12,081 nucleotides of DNA from Pavlovales sp. CCMP2436 (Eukaryota > Haptophyta > Pavlovophyceae > Pavlovales). The stretch spans positions 43,493 to 55,573 of the forward strand of contig MU631945.1 of NCBI GenBank assembly GCA_026770615.1, given 5' to 3'. The stretch's first letter is position 1; each line of letters begins with the position of its first letter. Positions 6,678 through 12,081 of this stretch are shown here, piece after piece. The notes under the pieces are model-generated. The model did not search any database. It had not been told where the DNA came from and saw nothing but the letters and a program-made list of their open reading frames with translations. The position numbers and the translations under genes are program-made.

Positions 6678-8261
6678 GCCTGCGGGTGGCTGTGGGCGGC
6701 ACTCAATGTGGCTGTGCTCAATCCAGCCAGGGTCCCCCTTGGCGCAGCTGGGAACTTCGTTGTACTGACCAAGAGTGGCATTACGAATGTACCGCCTTCG
6801 GTGGTCGGCGGGGACATTGGGTCCAGGTACTTGAGAGGCAGTAATTTACCTGATACCCACCGCCTACATGGCCTAGCCAACAACCCTCCTCCCTTCTCCC
6901 CTCAGTGAATGCAGCCCGATAGACCACGCTTCGATCACCGGATTTGCGCTGAACACGGACGCATCGGGGACCTTCGCAACGTCGGAGCAGGTCTCGTGCT
7001 TCCCGATATACACAGGTATGACCCAGAAGCTATTCATTCCTCAGCTCTCAGCTGCCATCGCTGACCCCCCCCCCCCCCCCCCCCCCCCCCCTCCCCCCCC
7101 CCCCCCCGCCCCACCCCCGCACCGCCCCCCGCAGCGAACCATGCCGCACCTACGCCCTCGAAGGTGACAACCGCAGTCTTGATGCGGCTGGGCGCGCCAC
7201 CAGTGGTCCATCGTATATGGATGTCGGTGCCGGCCTTATCGGTTACGCTACCCATCCCACACCCACCCCCCACCCGTTTCCCACCCATCCCCCACTCACC
7301 CCCCCACCCACTCATCTCGCACTCATCCCCCACAAATCAACTCCCGCACAGGCGGCAAGACCTTTACTGCGGGCGTGTACACGTGGCGCTCTTCGGTCTG
7401 GATCGACGCCGCGACAAACATCTACATAAAGGGCACGCTACACGACCGCTTCGTGTTTCAGGTACGATGCCCGCTCGTCTGCCCCCCCCAGCCACCACTC
7501 CACCCATCACCCACCTCGCCCCACCCATTCCCCACTCCCCCACCCACCCCCCACACCCTACCCATCCCACACACCAACAGATGACCGGTATCTTTTTCGT
7601 TGGAGCAGGAGCGAAAGTTGTACTCATAGGAGATGGCACAGGGCAAGGCGTACCGCAGGTCGCCAACATCGTGTGGCAGGTGGCGCAGTACGTGACAGTG
7701 AGCACAGCTGCGCATGTCAGCGGCATTCTCTTGGCCGCCGAACATTGCGAGTTCGAGGCCGTCTCCACCCACGTAGGCCGAATCTTCAGTCAGACCGCCA
7801 CAACTCTGATAATGACCACCGTCGTCGAGCAGGACCCGCTGATCGTCGAGGACATACCGCCCATACCGCCGCCGCCGCCGTCACCGCCGAGCCCGCCACT
7901 GAGCCCGCCGCCGCCATCGCCACCGCCACTTCTACTGCCACCGCCATCACCAGCCAACACGGCGCTTGCCGCCGCCGCCGCCACCGCCTCGTCGCGCGCG
8001 GCCACATGCGCCGTGTCTGTTGGTGAGACTGATCTTGTGTCCTATGCCAACTTGGTGGTCCAAGACGACTCGTTCTCGCTGGAGAAGCAGCTGATGACCG
8101 CCACCGCCATGGTCGCACTTGCTGTTGCGACGATCACAATCTTCTTGCGCTATCGGCGCCTCCGCGGCGTTGCGCCCGCAGCCGCCGTGCCTCGCAGCAG
8201 CACGCTGGACCAGAGAGTGCTCCCGGTAAAGACGCCTCCGCGCGCAGTGATATTGCCGTGA
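6678..8261 (+). CDS. DUF3494-type ice-binding protein, predicted membrane-anchored; 5'-incomplete and frameshifted
   Basis: DUF3494 proteins are beta-solenoids that adsorb to ice and alter its growth. Exons: 6678-6826, 6906-7015, 7135-7241, 7352-7461 and 7581-8261, all with GT-AG introns. Family signatures in order: VPLGAAGNFVVLTKSGITN and GGDIG (exon 1); SITGFALNTDASGTF (exon 2); HAAPTPSKVTTAV then DAAGR (exon 3); FTAGVYTW and KGTLHDRFVFQ (exon 4); MTG, AGAKVVL, NIVWQVAQYVTV, GILLA and GRIFSQTATTL (exon 5). After the domain come a Pro/Ser-rich stalk (7854-7953), a 19-residue hydrophobic segment (8091-8147) followed by RYRRLR, and a roughly 40-residue tail ending at TGA 8259-8261. This predicts an extracellular ice-binding domain on a single-pass anchor. 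In exon 3, TTAV and DAAGR lie in different frames: about 22 nt expected between them are absent, and the spliced mRNA would stop at TAA 7427-7429. No start codon or signal peptide was identified. It could be a young pseudogene, a variant allele or an assembly error. Confidence 0.9.
6827..6905 (+). other. Intron within the ice-binding gene (79 nt, phase 2)
   Basis: The donor is AG|GTACTTG and the acceptor CTCCCCTCAG at 6905 follows a pyrimidine tract. Splicing joins GGDIGS directly to the next conserved block. Unlike the three later introns it is not extremely C-rich. Confidence 0.85.
7016..7134 (+). other. Intron within the ice-binding gene (119 nt, phase 1) with poly-C tract
   Basis: The donor is CACAG|GTATGA and the acceptor CCCCGCAG ends at 7134. 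The 3' half is almost pure C: a run of 27 C, one T, then 15 C (7065-7107). Splicing restores the family block reading TANHAAPTPSKV across the junction. Homopolymers this long are prone to sequencing and replication length errors, but the broken frame in the following exon lies outside it. Confidence 0.9.
7178..7184 (+). other. Frame break in exon 3 of the ice-binding gene
   Basis: Codons up to GTC (7176-7178) read TTAV in one frame. From GAT at 7181 the family motif DAAGR is in another frame, and about eight residues normally found between these motifs are missing. The pattern equals loss of about 22 nt. It could have arisen between short CTTG direct repeats, but that mechanism is a guess. 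Confidence 0.8.
7242..7351 (+). other. C-rich intron of the ice-binding gene (110 nt, phase 1)
   Basis: The donor is ATCG|GTTACG and the acceptor CCGCACAG ends at 7351. The body is an irregular array of CCCA/CCCACT-like units with almost no G. Splicing joins AGLIG to GKTFTAGVYTW in the correct frame. Confidence 0.9.
7462..7580 (+). other. C-rich intron of the ice-binding gene (119 nt, phase 0)
   Basis: The donor is TTTCAG|GTACGA and the acceptor ACCAACAG ends at 7580. It has the same CCCA-rich texture as the preceding intron. Splicing joins RFVFQ to MTG, the normal family continuity. Confidence 0.9.
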
Positions 8262-8479
8262 GGGCTCGCCGCGAGGGCGCGCCTGGAGATAAGCAAGAGA
8301 TTGGCGCCGTCGGCGCGTACTGCCCTCAGGCGTTTCTCTCTCGGCGCACTGTGGCGCCTGCCGACGCGGCTGCCGCGCCGCGCCGCGGGTATTATATTAT
8401 GTAGACATTTCTTTACCATAGGCTGCCTCTCGTCGTCAGCGACGTACATACGCTTGCTCGATCTTCCTTAGTCAAAGTG
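8262..8479 (+). other. Presumed 3' UTR of the ice-binding gene
   Basis: It is GC-rich at first, then has an AT-rich patch (TATTATATTATG at about 8390-8401). No canonical AATAAA is seen. No ORF is credible here. Confidence 0.4.
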
Positions 8480-8505
8480 AAAAAAAAAAAAAAAAAAAAA
8501 AAAAA
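8480..8505 (+). repeat. Homopolymer tract of 26 A
   Basis: An uninterrupted A run begins about 220 bp after the ice-binding stop codon. A retroposed poly(A) tail is possible for some inserted sequence, but the ice-binding gene itself keeps its introns and so is not a retrocopy. Confidence 0.85.
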
Positions 8506-9174
8506 TCGGGCCATATTAGCGAGAGTGTGAAGGCACTCCCGCTCATCACACCCTAGGCGGGGGCTACGCCTTGTCGGTCTCCTTCTACTCCGAGATTAAA
8601 TCGCGGACGACATTGTGTAGCCTGGCAGCGGGTGGCCTCCAGCTTACTCGAGCTCGGCCGCACGCGCGACCGCCACGCGCCCAGCCATGCACTCGGCGAC
8701 CTCCGCGGTGATCGATCAACCGTGACGCAGACACGCATTCCCAGTCCCCTCCCAAGGTCTGGACATCTTCACGGTCGATCCTTAACTTACTTTGGCGTGG
8801 TTGTAAAAAAAAGTTTTTTTTCAGTGAATATCCCGCAGTAAATGGCTCCGCATGTTCTCAAAATATTGCGAAAATACCGGCATTGGCGTGACCGCTAGCT
8901 AGCTCATTGAAAATGCTAGGATCTATAAGCAAGCGCAGTGTCCACTCTCGTTCGAGCGCCAGATTACTTCCAGTCAAAAAAAGGCCAAAATTTAGATTCT
9001 TTGCGATGCGCGGCGCGCTCGCACGACTGTCGAACAGGTGTGACAGGGAAGCGCACTGGCTTGCCGGACGCGCCCTCGTGTGGCTATTCGGCCATCTAAC
9101 TTTTGCCGCAATACTCTCAGCCGGTCAGGCGTGAGACAATTCCGCGCAAAAATGACTTTAATAGGTTAACTGAC
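8506..9174. other. Spacer without a recognised gene
   Basis: A perfect palindrome of eight A, one G and eight T lies at 8805-8821. A plus-strand frame with ATG at 8913 (73 codons, ending 9134) gives a basic N-terminus and a hydrophobic C-terminus, but nothing recognisable and no supporting context. No RNA gene was recognised. Confidence 0.35.
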
Positions 9175-9356
9175 AATAATGTCTGGTGAGTGAACACCAC
9201 CCGTTGAGCCACTAATAATAATAATGTCTGACGTCGACCAAGTCATCGAGTGAACTTCACCTGTTGAACCATGCTGAGCGGCTAATAAATAGATTTATTA
9301 TTAGCGGCTCAACATGGTTCAACAGGTGGTGTCCACTCACTGAGTTGGTCGACGTT
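9175..9356. mobile_element. Foldback element (about 63-bp arms, 2-nt centre) with an extra partial arm
   Basis: Arms 9228-9290 and 9293-9356 form a near-perfect inverted repeat: TGACGTCGACCAA at the outer left matches TTGGTCGACGTTA on the right, and CACCTGTTGAACCATG in the middle matches CATGGTTCAACAGGTG. The centre AATAAAT-AG-ATTTATT leaves almost no loop. A third, deleted version of the arm lies just upstream (about 9175-9219), also beginning AATGTCTG. The block CCTGTTGAACCATGCTGAGC resembles the inner end of the 4298-4611 terminal repeats, so the families may be related. Confidence 0.75.
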
Positions 9357-9361
9357 AGAAA

Positions 9362-9594
9362 GTAGTCCTGGCAGCAGAGGTGATGGTAGAGTTGAGGTTG
9401 GTGGTGAGCTCGTAGAATCTACCACAGATAATTAAATAATAGTAAGGGTTTAGACGTTACATATCTCTGAGCTCAGAGCCTCAGATAGCGTAGGCATACG
9501 TGCGAGCTCAAGTCAGCTCTCATGACTCCCTCGTGGGCGGACCGCCGCAGGCTTAGATTATAATCTTTAGTTTTTCATGCTATACCTGAAACTA
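9362..9594. other. Spacer; no gene recognised
   Basis: AT-rich intergenic sequence. It contains a perfect 14-bp palindrome CTCTGAGCTCAGAG at 9465-9478. I see nothing coding. Confidence 0.35.
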
Positions 9595-9770
9595 TTACGT
9601 AACTTGGCACGCTGAAGCTGCAGGGGGCTGGGAACCCACCGCTGCGGGGGGCTAGTGGCAGCTCACGGGGGGCTGGGAGCAGCTCACCGTACTTCAGTGT
9701 GATTGTGGGTGGGTGGGTGTGTGGGTGGTTGGATGCGGGTGTGTATGCGTGTGTGGGAATGGCGAGGGCG
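9595..9770. repeat. Copy related to the interior of the 4298-4611 element
   Basis: Shared features in order are ACTTGGCnCGCTGAAG, GGGCTGGGAnCCCAC, TTCAGnGTG, and a GTGGGTGGG tract followed by TG-rich sequence, matching 4405-4500. It has internal duplications of GGGGGGCTGGGA-like units and no matching terminal repeat at its left edge. Confidence 0.6.
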
Positions 9771-9820
9771 GGGGGCTGTAGTCTCGGCTACGACCCCTGC
9801 CCAACGCATTCTCTGATGAG

Positions 9821-9870
9821 TGTTTGACAAGAAGCTCTCAGACCCAGACCTCTTGAAAATTGCTGAGCCG
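9821..9870 (+). repeat. Solitary terminal-repeat end of the 4298-4611 family
   Basis: It shares AGCTCTCAGACCCAGACCT exactly and TGCTGAGCCG at the inner edge with the terminal repeat of the 4298-4611 element. No inverted partner was found downstream. An AT microsatellite (9871-9889) directly abuts it, so the element is probably truncated. Confidence 0.7.
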
Positions 9871-9889
9871 ATATATATATATATATATA
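9871..9889. repeat. AT dinucleotide microsatellite
   Basis: About nine uninterrupted AT units follow the inner edge of the solitary terminal repeat. Confidence 0.85.
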
Positions 9890-9925
9890 GGTATTAATAT
9901 TACATGAAGCGCGTAGTGGGGGGGT

Positions 9926-10084
9926 ACGTTCCACTCTCTCGGGCTCAAGACCGGTAAGGAGGAACGTTCCGCCCGATCGCGGCCACAGGCCGCGAGCTCG
10001 AACGGGTTACGTTCCACGTTCTTGGCCGCGCAGGCTGCGCGGTAGGGGGGAGGGAGGGAAGAGACGGGTCACGTTCAACGTTCC
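9926..10084. repeat. Cluster of six ACGTTC(C) motifs with two perfect GC hairpins
   Basis: ACGTTC occurs at 9926, 9964, 10009, 10016, 10071 and 10078, all in the same orientation, and four copies extend to ACGTTCC. The last four form two pairs with 7-bp spacing. One copy lies inside the palindrome GGAACGTTCC (9961-9970). Two hairpins with 7-bp arms and 3-nt loops sit between the motifs: CGCGGCC-ACA-GGCCGCG (9978-9994) and CCGCGCA-GGC-TGCGCGG (10026-10042). The layout resembles a multi-site protein-binding region, but no function is known. Confidence 0.6.
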
Positions 10085-10450
10085 CTCTCAAATTCAAAAG
10101 TGCTCACTGAGGTTACAAAATGACGCGCGTATCAAGGCTGCGCAAGAAATTTACTTCCGTCGGATCAGGTGGCTCGGTTTGGATTTATTAACTTTAACTG
10201 ACCGCGTGCTGTGCACCGCAGATAGTGAGTGCAAACAGTGGCAGCGCAAGACTGGCGGGGTCTACGCCCCTATCAAACCCCCAGTTTTCCAGACTCATAT
10301 TTGACATATTATTTGTACATGCTGCCCCGCCCACAGGGTCGCTGCGCGGTCAGATAGATCCTGATTGATCCGCGGTCTTTTCACAACTACTCATACAGCG
10401 CGGCTCACGTTATTGGTATGCCTCGCATAATTTTGTTTTTTAAAAAGAGT
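10085..10450. other. Spacer; no gene recognised
   Basis: Mixed-composition sequence with only very short ATG frames (one of 23 codons near 10120). No repeat relationship to the rest of the window was noticed. Confidence 0.3.
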
Positions 10451-10763
10451 GTGTAAATCTCCAAGAATATGTCCGTCTCCTGACAGGTCTCCACCGGTCG
10501 GACCCAAGCGTTGAGAAAACACTTGGATCCAGAGACCTTTGCAGAGCACACGGATACCGTCCCCACCACAAGGCTGATCAGACACACGACAATCAACGAC
10601 TCTCTGACTAAGGCGCTGACCGGCCACTGCTGCCTCTCGCTCAACTCGAAATGCAGCTCGCCTGCGCACATGCCGCACCTGTAGCACATAATAAACGGAC
10701 ATATAACCCCAGGCAGCCTGCGTATCCCACTGTGTTCGATTTTTGTCCACGAGGGGCAAGAAT
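10451..10763 (-). repeat. Dispersed repeat, copy B (~313 bp)
   Basis: It matches copy A (5906-6210) along its length, from GTGTAAAT at one end to GTCCACGAGGGGCAAGAAT at the other, with mostly transition differences and small indels. The terminal hairpin is weaker than in copy A. The open minus-strand frames are shared only in part and look incidental. Confidence 0.75.
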
Positions 10764-10890
10764 GATTATGGTGTTGTTGTTGTTGTAGTTGCGCAAGGTC
10801 TGTTTAAAACTGTACGTTTATTATTAACTGCTATTCCGGGCGTGAAGAGTGGTGCTAGCCCGCACCTGGGGTAAAAATTCGCATGTACAT

Positions 10891-10955
10891 GACCCAAGTG
10901 TTGAGAAACACTCGGATCTAGGGACCTTTGCAGAGCACACGAATACCTGTCCCCT
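10891..10955 (-). repeat. Dispersed repeat, copy C (65-bp fragment)
   Basis: Starting GACCCAAGTGTTGAGAAACA and running through CCTTTGCAGAGCACACG, this fragment matches the central part of copies A and B in the same orientation. The match stops abruptly on both sides. It lies only about 130 bp from copy B. Confidence 0.75.
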
Positions 10956-11304
10956 TTTCACCGCGGGAGTGGCCGCTATCGTCCTTCCGACCGTCAACCT
11001 TCCGCCCCCGCCCACGATTCAAGTGACTAGTGGTTTCTAGGTTTCTAGCCGGCCGGACATAGGCGACTCATTAATCCTCAGACTCTTAGTACCTTCATAA
11101 TTGAATAAACTTTCTTTTCTCATCATCCTATATAGCTATATACATATTTTTAATTATGAATATATATAGGTCTATTGGCGGTGTGTGCGAAATTGGGCTC
11201 TTCGAAAGTGAGTGGTGATGGCGCTGCGTATGACTCGGACTTTCATGCACAAGACATGTAACCTGTCTTATATCCTCTGTCATGGGCCCCACGGGGGCAG
11301 GCCG
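10956..11304. other. Spacer; includes probable 3' UTR of the minus-strand gene
   Basis: It contains a duplicated GTTTCTAG (11033-11048), an AATAAA on the plus strand (11104-11109), a 9-bp inverted repeat (11094-11102 with 11152-11160) and a perfect 14-bp palindrome TATATAGCTATATA (11129-11142). No minus-strand AATAAA was seen for the gene ending at 11305. Confidence 0.4.
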
Positions 11305-12036
11305 TCAGTGCCAGGAGATGCCGTGCTCCTGCTCAAGCTCCGTGAGCTCCTCGCGCAGCAAGCGTTCCTCCGCGAGCAGCGCCACGCGCACCTCGCCCAC
11401 GCCGGCCGCGGATGCCTTGCGCGCGAGGTGCTGCGCCAGGCGCTTGAGAACGCGCGCGTGCGCCTCTGCGGCGCGCCCCCGCTCCTCTTGCAGCTGCTGT
11501 GCGCCCGCCGCGCCGACCGCCTGCGCGCCCGGGGACGTGGCAAGAGGGGCGGGTAGCGCATCGACCGCACCACGCGAGCAGCCGAGCGCGGCGGCGAAGA
11601 GCAAGTCCGCCCGCGCCACTGCCGCGGCGCTTGCCTGCGTGGCGGCGGCCGCGGCCGGCCCGTCCGCAGCCGCCGCCGCCTCGGCCGCCGCCTGCGCCTG
11701 CGCCGCCGCCTGCACGGATGCGAGCTCAGCCTGTGCGCACTGCAACTGCGCGCTGCCCGCGTGGCCCGCCTCGCGCGCCATCACCGCGGCCGCCAGGCAG
11801 ACCGCGCGCTCGGCAGCGGGCAGCTCCCCCCCCGCCTGCAGCGCGTCGGCCCAGTACACCGCCACGTCCGCCACCTCCACCGGCGCCGAGCTGCGCAGCG
11901 TCGCCTCCCACCCCTCGCCCTCCTCCCACCCCTCGCCCGCTGCCTTGACGGCGGGTGCAAGGGCGCGTGCGTGCGTGCGCAGCGCCCTCTCGAAGAGCAT
12001 GGCGGCCTCGCGCTGCTCGTGGTGGATCGCCGCCAC
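11305..12036 (-). CDS. Terminal exon of a helical, TPR-like protein (5'-partial, ~244 aa in window)
   Basis: The gene runs off the window. The exon begins after a textbook acceptor: a C/T-rich tract on the minus strand (12081-12044) followed by GCGCAG ending at 12037. It ends at TGA 11307-11305 after GISWH. The product is alanine-rich and helical. Near its start, REAAMLFERALRTHARAL, and later VYWADALQAGGELPAAERAV, look like helix pairs of TPR-type repeats. A long Ala/Gln-rich helical or linker segment follows (about residues 105-145), then a charged helix near the C-terminus (RVALLAEERLLREELTELEQ) that could form a coiled coil. No family is recognised. A protein-protein interaction role is inferred from fold type only. 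GC-rich codon use matches the large gene at 916-3999. Confidence 0.75.
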   Translation of the reverse strand: MAAIHHEQREAAMLFERALRTHARALAPAVKAAGEGWEEGEGWEATLRSSAPVEVADVAVYWADALQAGGELPAAERAVCLAAAVMAREAGHAGSAQLQCAQAELASVQAAAQAQAAAEAAAAADGPAAAAATQASAAAVARADLLFAAALGCSRGAVDALPAPLATSPGAQAVGAAGAQQLQEERGRAAEAHARVLKRLAQHLARKASAAGVGEVRVALLAEERLLREELTELEQEHGISWH

Positions 12037-12081
12037 CTGCGCGCGAGCGATAAGAGGGAGAAAAGGGGAGGGGGAACGACG

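Noticed and set aside
6241..6702. 153-codon minus-strand frame opposite the region upstream of the ice-binding exons
   Set aside because: It starts at a non-ATG codon, is rich in Pro/Thr/Arg/Ala without motifs, and overlaps a conserved ice-binding exon on the other strand. It follows from the G/T bias of the plus strand.
7164..8261. Single unspliced 365-codon ORF as the ice-binding protein
   Set aside because: It reads through two C-rich introns. Splicing at clear GT-AG sites recovers the conserved block GKTFTAGVYTW to RFVFQ, which lies in another frame.
8480..8505. A26 tract as evidence that the ice-binding gene is a retrocopy
   Set aside because: The gene keeps at least four introns, so it did not pass through spliced mRNA.
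8805..8821. A8-G-T8 palindrome as a transcription terminator
   Set aside because: There is no adjacent gene or small-RNA context, and in a eukaryotic genome an A/T-tract palindrome alone is weak evidence.
8913..9134. 73-codon ATG frame with hydrophobic C-terminus
   Set aside because: Length and composition are compatible with chance, and there is no homologue recognition, splice signal or context.
10849..11040. 63-codon plus-strand frame containing FTAGV, compared with the ice-binding motif FTAGVYTW
   Set aside because: Only five residues match, the frame starts at a non-ATG codon and its first half is repeat copy C.
1..12081. tRNA, rRNA, CRISPR arrays or bacterial operon signals
   Set aside because: None was recognised on either strand. 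Spliced introns and gene spacing point to a eukaryotic nuclear genome.

Overview
The window looks like nuclear DNA of a eukaryotic microalga or related marine protist. It has very GC-rich genes, one clearly spliced gene with GT-AG introns, pyrimidine-tract acceptors, AT-richer spacers full of short inverted-repeat elements, and no bacterial operon structure. The best-identified gene encodes a DUF3494-type ice-binding protein, a family found in cold-water algae, fungi and bacteria. The C-rich, nearly G-free introns and alanine-rich proteins would suit a polar haptophyte or similar alga, but that assignment is inference.

Left part (1-4260): a small minus-strand ORF (290-604) faces away from a large single-exon plus-strand gene (916-3999). 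The two share a 311-bp divergent 5' region. The large gene encodes an unrecognised 1027-residue, alanine-rich, probably all-helical protein with a poly-Gln tract, preceded by a 77-codon upstream ORF whose stop overlaps the main start (ATGA).

Middle (4260-6680): no convincing gene. It holds a 314-bp element with about 58-bp terminal inverted repeats, a 969-bp segment bounded by a perfect 23-bp inverted repeat, and a copy of a roughly 305-bp dispersed repeat that ends in a long hairpin.

6678-8261: a five-exon ice-binding protein gene. The ice-binding domain is spread over all five exons. It is followed in exon 5 by a Pro-rich stalk, one transmembrane helix and a basic cytoplasmic tail, so the product would be a cell-surface, membrane-tethered ice binder. 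Its third recognised exon lacks about 22 nt relative to the family, which breaks the frame; this is a young pseudogene, a variant allele or an assembly error. The exon with the start codon and signal peptide was not found.

Right part (8262-12081): a repeat-rich spacer with a foldback element, further members of the inverted-repeat family, a cluster of ACGTTCC motifs with two perfect GC hairpins, and two more copies of the dispersed repeat. At the end, on the minus strand, lies the last exon (11305-12036) of an unrecognised helical, TPR-like protein whose upstream exons lie outside the window. Apart from the shared divergent region at 605-915, I see no functional link between the genes.
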